Positions 1 through 12,490 of a DNA stretch of 64,000 bases are shown piece after piece (position 1 is the first letter of the stretch; the number at the start of each line of letters is the position of its first letter). Both the position numbers and the translations under genes were made by a program. Source of the DNA: Tyto alba. Its lineage: Eukaryota; Chordata; Aves; Strigiformes; Tytonidae. The DNA lies in assembly GCF_018691265.1 (NCBI RefSeq), contig NW_024881321.1:16588698-16652697 (forward strand). Direction: 5' to 3'. The notes beneath the pieces were generated by a model. It searched no databases and was not told the origin of the DNA. It worked only from the letters and a program-made list of their open reading frames with translations.

Positions 1-3000
1 ACTACCAAAGATTGTTTCTCCTTCTGCTAAAAGGGCATGATAGATGTACATTTTTAGTTCTCCTAATCAAACAAAAATATCTGACTATAACCTAGTTAAA
101 GCCCTGATTTAGCAAACAAAATATTTTGGACCAATGTGAGTTTAGGAAGTCATGAAAATTGCCAGTAGTCATTTATGCAGGCAGTACCCAGTTGCTCAAG
201 ATGAACTCAGGCAATTTGGTAATCCTGTTTACTTCCAACCTAACAGAGTAAGTACTACATTAATAGGAAATGTAATGCCCTTATATGTTTTAAACAAATG
301 TAGAATTAATAAAAGACAAAACTGAATGTCTTTGACTATCTGGGGAGAGTTTATTTTATGAAACTTTCCCTGCTTACTTGACCAAGACCACGTGAAGTAC
401 TGTATGCAACTATAAGGAAGAGAAGTACGAAATTGGTCAGTGCTAGTTGCCAAGGACTATGTCTCCCCTTTTGCCACAGTAAACTCATCCGTTATCGAGA
501 ACAGTAAATCAAAAAGGGTTTGATGGAAACTTTGGCCCTAAAGTGAGGAATCAAACAATATCCATTCCACTACATAATACTGGGTCATGAACTAATGCTT
601 TGCTCCTAGGCCAAGTGCCATGGACCGCTTAGACCACACCCTCCACAAGAAATTATCTTAGAGAGGTAGCTGATGCGGTCTAACCTAGAATGAGGGGCAA
701 CAGTACGTTTATCACAGTATTATGCATAACATTTTCAAGGTTGATGTTAATTTATCATTCTGTTACATGAAATTCACATTATTCTTGATTCCACTGTAAT
801 ATTAAATGAATCACAGTATCTTAATATCACCTGATCAAAATTATAAACACTTTTGCCATTTCCAGGAACAAACGGAACTACAGACAGTGTTTCTCCTCCT
901 TACACTAGGTGTACTACTGTGAAGTTGGATTTCCACTGTTCATAAAGTACCCCATTATATTTTCCTAGCTATTCCTTTAGATTAAGACTGGCTCAAAGGA
1001 GTATTGTACACTGTGAGGGATTTGGTGAAGACAGAACTAGGAATGTTAACTATGTTATGAACCAGACCTTCAGTTCAGACAAGCTAGTAGTACTTTTGGC
1101 TCTTATGAAGCAAGGGTGCCTAAATTATTTTACTGGTATGTGCTTGGGTACACATGAAATCTCAAGTACTAGATACTGGTCTTATGCCTCCTTTTCTTGG
1201 ATTTATATACCTGCTTTCTGCTAGAGCCCTTCAAAAGGCAATTGATTTTTTTTTTTTCATCTTGCCCCATATATTCCTCAGAACTAGGCCTCTGCTTGCA
1301 ATTAAGAAATGAATTTCCGAGGCAGAAAATAACTAAGTAATAAGAACAATCCAAAAATTAGTGTCTCCAACAATCGTATATCCTATTTTATGTTTCCATA
1401 AATCATTTTACTCTGCTCTTTTATCTTCACTAGGATGCAGATTTACAGCATAATAGTAATATTTACATGAACTAGTGGGCAACTGCACTGTAAACCACTT
1501 GTGGATGTAAGTCGTCCCTCTGCCTCAGACTACACACACTAATAAAAAAGGAAAGTCTTTCACTTTGATTTCTCCAGAGCCTCCAGAAGATCCCTCTGCT
1601 TAACACATAAGCAATAATTTACATGTTTGGGTCACACACAAATGAGTGTTTTAAAGGGAAAAGATCCAAATGTCAATTTAATTTTGCCAACTGTGATACA
1701 TAAAATTTACATTATTTCCAGTATTAAAAACAAATTGAGGCATTTGTTGAATGTTGAAACATTGAGGCATTTGTTTTGGAACCAGGAGCCTTCAGCCCTG
1801 GAAGCAGTGGGTAATAATGGAAAGAGTTTATTCGTCAGCAGCAATGCTACATTACTAGCTCTGAATACTTCTTTTTCAAAGTTAGCATGTGGCATATAAA
1901 TAATACATGACTTTGGAAGGTATTTCCATGAAAAAACTTATTTCAGCCTCTGTTCCGCCTATGAAATATCATCTCATTACATGTTTAGACAATTGAAATA
2001 ATATAAATATATGATTAAATGCCCCTGAGCATTGTTCACCTACTAATATTATCCTCCTAACAGGTCTGTAGACAAATTTCTGCCGGTTTTACAGAATTCC
2101 TCCAAATAGTCATTCCAATATTCTTGCTGTGTAAGGTCAGAAACGGTAGCCAACCTTACAGAAATATTTTCTTCACCCACTAGTGTGGAAAAACGGACCC
2201 TGAACTGACAGAAAGCCCCTAGGTGGGATATTTAAATCCTAAGTAAGTGGTCAGTTAAGTGCCTGCAGAAGCAAAAGGACAGATAGCATATTTGGTATGC
2301 TAATAGAAACCTATTTACTGGAGGAAGTGACAAAAACATCAATCAAATCAGAAAGGGCTATTAAGAACTGTTAACTCCCTTTCAGATGAGCAATGATTTC
2401 CATTGGGAAGTAAATAAATATTCATGACGGGGAGCAGTGACAGAAATTTCACCAAAATTATACTCTGGCAAGGCTTCTGCACCAGACAAATCTTTGGGAG
2501 AGGCAGTTGGCCTATGTTTTGGAAGGGAAGAGAATATTTAGAGAATTCTGCAGAAGTCCCAGAAAAATCTATTTCTGTATTCTTTTTTCATTCCTCAGAA
2601 ATCTGCAGTAGATGTTATATTTTAATATTGTCCAGTAAGTAATCCAAAACTGAGATTTATAAGGATTTAAAGATCACCTTGATATCATTAGAAGCCCCTG
2701 TTTCCTCGTACTTGTTTTGGTATCTTGTCAAAAATATCTTTTATTTTCCAAGATAAAAAACCTTGCAAAAATTATAGTGGATCCTGATGTTCCACATAAT
2801 TTGAAAACAAGGTTTGAGCTTTTTTTTAATGCAGATAATTCTGCCTACAGAGCTCTAAATTTATTAATAATACAAAGTTAAAGGAGTCATTATGCATTTT
2901 AAATGTCTCAGAACCAGATTTGAAAACAAATACTTTCTGGCTTTTCCTTTTTTTTTTTTTGTATGAAAGAAATAAATCTTTACCTTCTATTTCCTCCTTT

Positions 3001-3879
3001 AGGCTAACACACAGGATGGCAAATTCTAGTTTCATCTATCCCTTTTCCGCCTGTTCAGGGAAATAATATTTTTGTCCTTTAAGAAAAAAAAATCAATGCA
3101 GGTTAATAAATATAACAGCTCACAATGCATTAGTGTATTAGTAATGTAACCGAAAATTAAATAACCTACTTACAACTATGGCAGCCTTCCATGCCAAGTT
3201 TCAGCCTGGAGCAAATTTTAATGGTTAAGTTATGAACCTCTAAAATACTGACATGTCCTTAATACACTATCTTAAATGTCTCCATCTTTACCATTTGCTT
3301 CTTTTTGATACCAATTAAGGGATACCTTTCAGATAGCTTTGCAGATTGGTTACTTGTATGGAGTTAGTTGGTAAGAATAAATGCTTATGCCTTATTTTAG
3401 TGTATGGAAGAAGAAATTTTTGCATAGAGAAGCAGAATATTTTGCCTGGGATCTTCGGTGGAAAGAAGAAAAGGATACCCTGGCTCATTTCCTTAAAAGC
3501 TTTCTCCTTTACCAAGACTGCATGTCAAAATCGCAGGAGGAAGAGATTTCTCCACTTCTTTCTGCTGAGCAGGTTAGCAGTTTGAGGAATAAGGAATTTT
3601 ACTTTATTTTTTTTTTTCTGTGAAGATTCACTGATCTTGTAAAGGATTTAGGGACATTTTATTTTGTAATTTTCCCTTCCTAGATGCATCATAGTGGTCC
3701 AGATGTAGATCACTAAGACTAGGACCTAAAAAGTGAAAATATCTGTAAAACTTATCTGTAAAATTTAATTTCAACTTGTTGCTGGTGTATAGCAAGGCTA
3801 ACAGACTTGAAAAGGAGAAATGTAAGATTAAGGAAGAAGCTGATGATATTTATAGACTGAAGGAAAAAAAAAGGCTCAA
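1..3879. other. Intergenic, AT-rich, nothing recognised
   Basis: No open frame longer than about 90 codons, no splice-supported homology and no repeat family seen. A small direct repeat (TTGAGGCATTTGTT twice, about 1735-1775) is the only local structure. Confidence 0.7.
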
Positions 3880-4850
3880 CAGCAAGGGCTGAACACCATT
3901 CAGTCACTCAAGTTAGACACCAAGAATCACCTAAGATACCTTGAGGTATCTAAAGCTTACAGGGCTAATAGGTATGAGACAGTTTATGGGAAGCCCAGGC
4001 TGGATTGATAGTTGGACACTGAGTAGAAAACCCAGGTCACCTCAAGTGAAAGCAGTCCCACATTCAGGCAGCTAAATTTTACTCGTGGGGTGGGATTCAG
4101 TTTGAGATCAGATCTTCTATATGTCAGTGTTTATGTGTAAGTATCCCCACCTAAGCTAGGAGCTCCATTCAGGTCAGTCTAAATGTCAGTGTCTGGTGCC
4201 ATTTGAACTGAGTCTGGGTTGGAAGAACCAGCTGCTGTTTCAGAGGTGCTCAGTTCTCCCACGGGTTCTATGTCACTTCTGCCAGCCCTGTGTGCATGCC
4301 AAGAGTATCTCAAATGGCATGATACATCTCTTTTCAGACAACAGACTCCTGTCCTAGGTGTCTGAGCTCTCTTTACGGTCAGTACCGGTGTAGACATGCT
4401 AGGTGAAATTCAGTTGTCTAAAGAAAAGCATCTGTGGCCATTTCAGAGATCCTCATGAATCTGAGACATCCTCACAGGGCTGATAGATATGACACAGAAC
4501 TTTTGGAAGACCTGTACCCCCCTGGGGCAGCAACTTGAATTAGATTAAATCCCTCACTATATCTAAAATGGCATTATAAACCTATTTTTTAGGTATGAAA
4601 CTTATCATAAATATTCTTTGAGTACAGTGGTAGCCTAGACACCACACCCTGTGGGCACCATAGGCATGGATCAGCTGCTTGCTCATAGGCATCCAGTCCC
4701 TTCTGAGGTGTCCTAAGTATGTTGAAAATCAACATGGGGCTGACAGAAATGACACAGGACTGATGGGAAACCTAGATCCTTCTGGCACAGATGCTAGAGT
4801 CCAAATTTTCAGATAAATCCTGGGATGTCTCAGGTAAATGCATACCTGTG
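3880..4850. repeat. Degenerate direct and inverted repeat cluster
   Basis: A core of about 40 bp, roughly ACAGGGCTGAYAGAYATGAC then ACAGAACT and TGGGAAGCCC, occurs four times: 3959-3996 (+), 4253-4291 (-), 4474-4512 (+) and 4732-4772 (+). The flanks also show similarity, for example GAGATACTC/GAGACATCC before the minus and second plus copies. It probably derives from an old repeat that duplicated and inverted; I do not recognise a named family. Confidence 0.65.
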
Positions 4851-4919
4851 TGTGTGGGCAGCTGAGCCTCATCCTAAATATTTGCAGACTGTTTATCACT
4901 TCTGTCTCTTTTTTTAGTT

Positions 4920-5032
4920 GTGTTTTTGTTGTTGTTGTTGTTGTTGGTTGGTTGGTTGGTTGGTTTGGTTTGGTTTGGTTTGGTTTGGTTTTTGTTTTGT
5001 TTTGTTTTTTGTTTTTTGTTTTCTGGGGTTTT
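4920..5032. repeat. Compound GTT/GGTT/GGTTT/GTTTT microsatellite
   Basis: (GTT)6 at 4928-4945, (GGTT)4 at 4946-4961, (GGTTT)5 at 4962-4986, then GTTTT- and GTTTTTT-type units. It gives misleading open frames on both strands. Confidence 0.95.
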
Positions 5033-7184
5033 TTTAATGCCTTCAAGAATAAAGGCAAGGTAAGAGTAGGGAACTGAATCTCAGAGACAAGAATCACCCT
5101 GAATACTGATTATATAGTAGGAGGCTGTGTAATAGGAGTTCAAGAAAATCTCTGCCTCTCAGACTTGGAGGTGAAGAGGTATTAAGTGCAGTGCTTTCAG
5201 TGAAGTTGAAAATTATTGTAAGTGCATCTACCCATTTTAAAACTTCAGCCTCAAGTGTATGCTTTATTTCTTGCATGCATCCTACCAGCAACTGGTATGT
5301 ACATGGGGATATATATTCAAGCTCAGCTGTGGCAACTGCACAAAACACTGCAAATCTAATTTGGATGACAGCCTAACCCAAATTTTGCTGTAGTTCAGAC
5401 AAAATGTCATCACACCTCAGTGAAAAACTGCACTATCCATGCAAGTCCTTAAAGGTATGAACAAAAGCACATGCATTTGCATACAGTGATATGGTTAGCT
5501 CTGCCCCTAAAACTGTCATTCTTTCCCTAATGACCCTCACTTTGTTGGTCATTAGCAACATTACAGTCTCAGTATGGTTACCAAATACATAATGTATCTG
5601 CATGCAATTACATTAAAGCAGTACATCTTATCATAATGAACAAACAGGCAGATTCAAGTAATGTAATCTGATCTCCTTTGTGACCATTTCTGTTTTGTAA
5701 AAGTATGCTGTATCAAACACTGTGTAACTACTAAATCACTACTTGGAGGAAGGCACTTGGTATCATGCCTGTTTATTGTCCTTATGAGTGTTCACTTTCA
5801 GGCAAGGGACAGAGTTACTTGATGTCAGACAAACATCAATACCATGTCACAAAACAGTGTTTCTAATTGCAGTGCTGCATTAGACTAGTATAAACAGTTC
5901 CATGCATTTCTTTGGACAATATATCATGAAAGCTCTCAAAAATAAAGTGGTATTTTATGAGATCACCAGTCATCTACAATATCTTCATTCTAAAACCAGT
6001 AATATGTGGGCTTCAGGGAGTGAGATCCAATGTTGCTGCGTGACTCTGAAGGTTACGTCGAATGACTGTTGTTGCTAAGTATCTCTGTTCTTTCCACACT
6101 GACAGTCTACATCAAGACAAGAGCTGACTCACTGGTCAAAGTCAGTCACATTCGCCCTTTGACCACTCTACAGTTCATCAGCCTTTTTCGTTATGGAAGC
6201 TGTGAGATGTGATTAGAGCAGTTGCTTCTCATAACATAAATAAAAAATGTACAGCTATCAAAACCCTTCATCTTCATTCAAAGGTCTGAAGAACATTATA
6301 GTTAGTGTCAGGTCTTAATAACATAGATTTCCAGATCTTTTCTTTGCAAATATCTATGTTTGAAAATATAAAGAAAAGTAGAATAACCTATCAGGGTTGA
6401 AGTTTATCTCATTTTTTACAGATATCACAGTAGACTTATGAATTGTAGATGCTTTTAAAGATGAGTATTTTCAGAACCTTTGGAAATAAAAGAAAATGAA
6501 GTGCTTGGAATAAAACTGTAACAAGCAGCTGTCAGAGCTAGAGATACAAAATTAAATCTACAATCTTGTGATGAGATCAAAAGGGAACAACCTGGTCAGA
6601 AAATATAACAACAAAAATTCAGTCATACTTATCTATCTGATAATATTCAAATATAGCTACAAATAGTGTGGAGAGATTCACTTGCATAGGTAATTCAATC
6701 AATAACTACTTCTTGCATCCCTGTGTGCTGCCTGACAATACTATCCATGTAAAGACTACTCAGATATCCACCAGGTATGAATATGTGACCAGATTTCATA
6801 TCTGGAATCTATTTGGTTTTACAACCAGAGGGATTATTCCTTGTCTGGATTTAGCCCAATCCAGGAGAAATCTAATCTTTTTCACGGTTTGATTATCAGA
6901 AATAATATTCATGATATAACTTCAAATGCCACTTCAAAATATTTCTTGGCAATGGTTTAGGGGAACATTTTCTATGCAAGTGTCTACACACTGATTTTAA
7001 TAACTGAAAAATTATTTATGTATTACTCAGAACACAAGGTGAAGATAATTTCTGTAGATTCAGTGTACCTAGCTGTCCAGACTGTAGTGACTCTAACACC
7101 TTTATGAGCTTCTTTAGGAACCTAATAGTACATTGTGGTGGCTTGGATCAATGGGTCGCTCTGAGCAAGAATGTGTGAGCACCA
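5033..7184. other. Intergenic, nothing recognised
   Basis: AT-rich unique sequence without gene or repeat evidence. Confidence 0.65.
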
Positions 7185-7690
7185 TTGGGGATCAGCTTTT
7201 CTACTTGGCTCAACATCTCCGCCCCTGACACAAGATAAATCCAAGCTGGAGAAGAACTGAAATATCCTACAGGAGGGACTGGGTGACCTTCAGGGCTAGA
7301 ATACAAGAAATGGGCTGAAATGGATTACTGTAAGAAGTGGAAGGTCACACAACTGAGGACTAGTAACAAGAATTTGGATTATGAGCTGGGAGCTTATAAA
7401 TTGGAAATGACAGAGGAGAAAGAACAGGCTGTGTCAGTCAATCACAGAATACTTATGTGTGTTTTAGCTGCAAAAATCAGTTCCTAGAGCATATCAGGGA
7501 ACATATATCCAGGAGAAATAGAAAAATATTAATGTCATCACACACAGTTCACATTTTACCTGGAATACAGTGTGCAATTCTGTTTATTCAGGAAAGATGA
7601 ATCCAGATGGAAAAAGGTGTAGAGAAAGGCTAATAAAATAGTCAGGAGAATGGGGAAAAGAGAGCAGAAAGGAGACTAAAGCTGTGCTCG
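7185..7690 (+). mobile_element. Ancient CR1-type LINE fragment (ORF2 3' region)
   Basis: The succession GGACTAGTAACAAGAATTT, GAGCTGGGAGCTTATAAATT, AAATGACAGAGGAGAAAGAA, then TGGAATACAGTGTGCAATTC and AAAGATGAATCCAGATGG, AAAAAGGTGTAGAGAAAGGC is colinear with the reverse-transcriptase 3' region of old amniote CR1 elements. Frames are broken by many small changes, and the copy ends before the 3' UTR. Confidence 0.85.
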
Positions 7691-8416
7691 CATGTCACTT
7701 CTGCCAGCAGCAGCTCAGCCATGTGCTGTTTTTGGCTACGTATCACTGCCCACCCCTGTCAGGGGACTTGGACCCCCAGACCTGCCAGCTTCACCTCTTG
7801 GGAATTCACCCAGGGAAAAAAAAGGGGTTAGGAAAATTAATGTGGATGTAAACTGTATATGGTTTAATTCAGGGGTGGGAAGTTGAAAGATCTCTCCTAT
7901 CTTTCTGAGTTCTGAGTTTTTGGAGTTGCCTTCTTATAGAAGGAGTGAGGTCAAAATATTTTACTGTTTTCCAAGGGAAGCATGATAGGTTAATGTTAAC
8001 TAATGTTACATGGCACAGTGACCTTAAAAGCAAGGGTAGGGACAGAGAACTCCCAGTATGTTGCCTGGTCCCATGTTCTTTTACCAGCCCAGTACTTGTT
8101 TCTATGTCTATGAAAGACTTCAGAAATTCATGTCACTTTTTATCTTTACTGCATAAAAAAAAAATATAATGTAATAGCACAGATCTGGAAGAGAAATATT
8201 CCTCCAAAAGAAGAAGAATGGATTCATAAAGCTTGGCAAATTATAGTCATTGACAAATTAACTCTCTCTCTGAGAGATCGATATCAAGATTGTGCTGCAA
8301 CTTGGGCTCTATTCCATGTGTCCCACAAAAGGGTAAAAACCCTGCTAAACCATTTCTTTTTATTGTCATTTTAAATAAATTATGACAATTTTATCATTCA
8401 GAGGACCTAGGAGTGG
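7691..8416. other. Intergenic between old CR1 and solo LTR
   Basis: Unique sequence with no recognised feature; it ends in the target site of the LTR. Confidence 0.6.
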
Positions 8417-8421
8417 CTAAT

Positions 8422-9571
8422 TGTGGTGGGTTGACCCTGGCTGGACACCAGGTGCCCACCAAAGACATGGTATCACTCCCCTCCTCAGCTGGACAATGGA
8501 GAGAAAATATAACAAAAGTCTCATGGGTCAGGACAAGGACAGGGAGATCACTCACCAGTGACCATCATGGGCAAAACAGACTCAGCTTGGGGAAATTAGT
8601 TTAATTTATTACCAATTAGTTTTATTTATTACCAATTACCAATTATTACCTACCAGAGTAGGGTAATGAGAAATAAACCCAAGTCTTAAAACACCTTCCC
8701 CCCATCCCTCCCTTCTTTCAGGGCTTAACTTCTCTTCCAATTTCTCTACCTGCTCTCCTCCAGCAGTGAAGGGGGATGGGAAATGGGGGTTGAGGTCAGT
8801 TTGTCATATGATGTCTCTGCCACTCTTTCCTCCTCAAGGGAGGACTCTTCACACTCTTCCCCTGTTCTAGCATGGAGTCCTTCCCATAGGAGACAGATCT
8901 CCATGAACTTCATCTCCATGAGTCCTCCCCATGGGCTGCAGCTCTTCACGAGCTGCTCCAGCGTGGGTCCCTCCCAATGGGGTACAGTCCTTCAGGAACA
9001 GGCTGCTCCAGCGTGGGTCCCCCGTGGGGTCACACATCCCGACAGCAAACCTGCTCCAGCGTGGGCTCCTCTCCATGGGGCCGCAGCTCCTGCCAGGAGC
9101 CTGCTCCAGCCTGGGCTTCCCAGGGGGTCACAGCCTCCTTTGGGCACATCCACCCGCTCTGGTCTGGGGTTCCCCACAGGCTGCAGGTGGGTAACTGCTC
9201 CCCCATGGACCTCCCCGGGCTGCAGGGCACAGCCTGCCTCACCGTGGGGTGGTGCTGCAGGGGAATCTCTGCTCCAGCGCCTGGAGCACCTCCTCCCCTC
9301 CTTCTCCACTGGCCTGGGTGTCTGCAGAGTTGTTTCCCTCACATATTCTCACTCCTCTCCTTCAGCTGCTGTTGCACAGAAACATTTTTCCCTTCTTAAA
9401 GACGCTGTTACCCCAGAGGCACGACCACCATCACTGACGGGCTGGGCCTTGGCCAGCGGTGGGTCCGGCTGGGGTCCGGCTGCACTGGCTGGGTCAGGCA
9501 TGGGGGAAGCTTCTGGCAGCTTCTCACAGAAGCCACCGCTGTACCAAACCTTGCCATGCAAACTCAATACA
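8422..9571 (-). mobile_element. Solo LTR of an endogenous retrovirus (ERVL-like), complete
   Basis: The element runs TGTGGTGGG...CAATACA, with TG and CA termini, and is flanked on both sides by CTAAT (8417-8421 and 9572-9576), a perfect 5-bp target duplication. No gag, pol or env remains, so this is a solo LTR left by LTR-LTR recombination. Minus polarity is preferred: AATAAA hexamers occur on that strand at 8605-8630, close to the putative U5 end, and a TTTAAGAAGG TATA-like box lies near 9390-9402. The middle (about 8870-9130) is a degenerate minisatellite of about 50-bp units sharing GCTCCAGCGTGGG on the plus strand. Long GC-rich open frames here (for example 8783-9586 plus) are by-products. 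From memory it resembles LTRs described in zebra finch (TguLTR5-type); the 5-bp duplication suits class III ERVL. Confidence 0.88.
8870..9130. repeat. Degenerate ~50-bp minisatellite inside the solo LTR
   Basis: Copies of a CTGCTCCAGCGTGGG-type unit start near 8951, 9003, 9051 and 9099, with a weaker one near 8869. Spacing is about 48-52 bp and each copy is followed by a CTCCC/CCATGGGG-type stretch. Confidence 0.8.
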
Positions 9572-9576
9572 CTAAT

Positions 9577-10339
9577 TGATACTTAAGTCTCTCCTTTTGT
9601 ATCTCACACTGAACATGTAAATGTGTGCAAACAAGTGTGTTTGTGAATAAACACGTATAAAGTTGAATTACTATTTATTTTTTTTTAATGAGAATAATCC
9701 CCATGGTGCACAATTTTTATTCTACTGAAATGACAACTACTGCGTACTAGTTTATTTAAGAAATTTCAGTGACCATATTTATGAAAGCAATGTAGAAAAA
9801 AAATCAACATTTCAAGGAAAAACTAGAAAGAGATTGACTAATGTTGCACTGAATTTACCAGAGTTTGTGCCAGTGTGCCCCCAGTTTTTTCGGGCCAATC
9901 CCAGGTTACCAGAAGGTGTCACATCCTTGTCCATATCAGAGTTTCAGGCTAGTTAACCTTTAAAAGTTACCTAGCGTATACACAGGGCAGTCAATTTTGC
10001 ATCAACGTCATTCTTGTGTTTCACTTTGCCAAAATATTCTACCACTATTGGAATAACACCCATCCTTAAACAAGCCAAATTCCCCACAGATCCCACTTCC
10101 CCAAAAGAAAAAAGGTTAGTAGTCATAATTTTAGCAAATGGATAGAAAAAGAAGAGCCATATTTGATAGTAGTGCTTCAGATGCTTTGGATGGCTGGGAT
10201 TTTAAGCCAGTCATAAACTCAGCCTCACTGGCCTGTTAAAGAGGGATATGGCTGCTTTGCAACACCAAAGCAGTGCAAAATGGATAGAGCACATCAGTGA
10301 AAATGGTCCCAGATGTCTTAAATAATAAAATAATATACT
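9577..10339. other. Intergenic, nothing recognised
   Basis: AT-rich; the stretch around 10140-10330 has mixed composition but no identifiable family or frame. Confidence 0.6.
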
Positions 10340-10560
10340 AAATGCTTTGCAGTGCTAATGTGCCTTGTGCACACAGATCTCAAGACACCTCACAGACATT
10401 AATGAATTAAGCCCTGTAAAGTGGGTAAGTATTATCCATATTATGCCCAAGGGGAAACTGAGAAACAAAGATGTAAGATGATGGTCCAGGAAGTCTGTGA
10501 CAGACGTGGGAATAGAACCCAGGTCTCCTGGTCCCCACTCCAGGGCTGGAGCAACAAAAC
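10340..10560 (+). mobile_element. MIR/CORE-SINE-like relic
   Basis: Carries the typical order: GTAAAGTGGGTAAGTATTAT, GGGGAAACTGAGAAACAAAG, CAGGAAGTCTGTGACAGACG, then TGGGAATAGAACCCAGGTCT. This is the tRNA-derived SINE core and 3' block of MIR-type elements, which are rare but known in sauropsids. Well preserved for such an old family. Confidence 0.75.
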
Positions 10561-11100
10561 GCTCTCTAAATTCATCTGTCAGTTATTTTTTTAAGTAAAT
10601 GTAGTCCTTATGAAGCTGACAGCCACAAAGACTGAAGTGCTCTATTAAACCACAGTACAGGTACATCACCAACACTGGCTGCGCACATTTTTCCCACACT
10701 GTCTCAATAATAAGCGTCAAATGCACTTGTTTGGAGACTGTGGGCTGCTCTTTGTGCATCCTGCCCATTTAGCTCTCAGATTTCTCAGTAAAGGTTATTA
10801 AACTACATACCAGGTAGAGTTTGTTCTAATGTGAGCAGGTAATAATAATTGATGGCAAATAATATTTGTTATTCAAACTAAGGACCAAGAGTGATTCTTT
10901 GCCATGTTGATACACTGTCCAGTCCACATTTACCAGGGCATATTTTTTTTCTCAGAACTACAGTAATCATGTCAAATGCCTCAAAACTCACTAATACTTT
11001 TCAGAAACTGGACTTGGGGGGTTGGGAAGGTTCTTCTATCTTCAAAGCTTTGAAGTCTATTACAACAGACAATTGAAGTAATGCCAGCTTTACTGACACT

Positions 11101-11745
11101 ATCACAGAAACATTCAGGCATGAAGGGAACTCAGGAGGTCTCTGGTCCAACCTCTTGCTCAGAGCAGAACCAACTCTGAGGTCAGGCCGGTTGCTCAGGA
11201 CTTTATCCAGTGAAGTCTCAAAGAGCTCCAAGGGTGGAGGCTACATGGCTTCTCAAGGCAAGCTGCACAAATGCTTGGGTCTCCTCATAGTGAAATTTCT
11301 TTCTTCACACCCAGCTGGAACTTCCACTCTTTCAATTTATGCCCTTCTCCCACTATACACCTCTGTGAAGGGTCTGGCTCTATCCTCTCCAAACCCTCCC
11401 CACAGGCACTGGTGGGCTGTTAGGTGCCCCTGCATCTGTCTCTTATCCAGGGTGAACAAGCTCTGGTCCATCAAGCTCTCCTCGCAAGGCTCCAACCCCA
11501 ATCAATCTTGAGGGCCCTACACTGAACTTGCCTCATCTTATCAATGTCTTTCCTGTACTGAGGGGCCCAAACCTGGCTGCAGCACTCCAGATGCAAGTTA
11601 ACAATTGCTGAAAAATCAGAGAATAATCGTTTCCCTTGATCAGCTGTCTACACTCCTGCTGTTACAACCCAGAATACTGTTAGCCTCCATCACTACCAGG
11701 GCACAACGTTGACTTAAGTCTATCCCCCTTGTTCGTCAGGAAACC
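11101..11745 (-). mobile_element. CR1 LINE 3' portion
   Basis: In reverse orientation it shows the CR1 landmarks in order: ATCACAGAA terminus, GGAACTCAGGAGGTCTCTGG, GCCAACTCTGAGGTC-like, CTTCCACTCTTTCAATTTAT, the TCTCCAAACC region, CCTACACTGAACTTGC, and TGTACTGAGGGGCCCAAA. It is older and more diverged than the copy at 62.6 kb. The 3' end of the element is at 11101. Confidence 0.9.
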
Positions 11746-11849
11746 CAGCAGCAGGGTAGGTGATGGTAGAAACTCTAATTGTTGATGTTGATGCCCGTTA
11801 TTAGTTTCAAATCCACAGTGTTTCTGCACAATGTTTCCATGTTCTTATT

Positions 11850-12310
11850 TGCACCCTGTCCTCATGAACATTGCCTGTTTTACTGCATTTTGCACTGGAA
11901 TTCAGTCGTGTGTTCCAGGTTCAACCAAGCCAGTCTCCTGATATGCCCACCAGTTTACTTGAGCATCAGTGGGCCATTCCTGAGATTGAAGGTGGTTGCC
12001 TTTAAAGGTCTATCAGTTTTCCAAAGCTCCTTTGCCTTTTAAAGGTGCCTCCCACAAGATCTCACCTGTGACTTTGCTAAGTAAGCTGAAGTCTGGTCAC
12101 CTTAAGCCCACACTCTGTACTTTGCTACTTGCCTTCCTCACTCCCTTTAGGATGTTGAAATGCATCATTTAAAGGTAGCTACACTTAATGCTACCACTGA
12201 TTGTTACACCCCAATCAGTTTTTCCAGCAGGGCACCACCTTACCTAGCATCTTGGTTGTCTCCAACACTCTCCAGCAACGTTTTGGATTGCTTGTTTCCT
12301 ACTTGCAAGT
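11850..12310 (-). mobile_element. Further CR1-like or other avian retroelement segment
   Basis: The GATATGCCCACCAGTTTACT and GAGCATCAGTGGGCCATTCC blocks and the TCCAGCAGGGCACCACC block match a repeated avian sequence I remember as lying further 5' within CR1-type elements. If so, this belongs with the neighbouring CR1 fragment, with a deletion or unrelated sequence between them (about 11746-11850). Family assignment is from memory and uncertain; repeat origin is likelier than gene origin. Confidence 0.5.
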
Positions 12311-12354
12311 TTCTACAGGTTAAGTGATTAGGGTTCCTGATACAGGGTTTTCAC

Positions 12355-12490
12355 CTAGTCATTTTACAGACACACTGGAGATGAGGCAACTAGTGTCCCA
12401 GCCTAACAGCATAGACCAAAGACAGGAGGTGAGTATGATTTGGGACTTGAACTTATAACCCTCCGTCTGACAATCAACTCTAATTAGAAA
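12355..12490 (+). mobile_element. MIR/CORE-SINE-like relic, decayed
   Basis: TTTTACAGACACACTGGAGA, TGAGGCAACTAG, then GACTTGAACTTATAACCCTC follows the MIR layout (fourth block to 3' end), with more substitutions than the copy at 10.34 kb. Confidence 0.5.

Noticed and set aside
8783..9586. 267-codon plus-strand frame and overlapping minus frames of 116-140 codons
   Set aside because: They lie inside the solo LTR; the GC-rich minisatellite lacks stops in several frames at once and extends past the LTR boundary, so it is not a gene.
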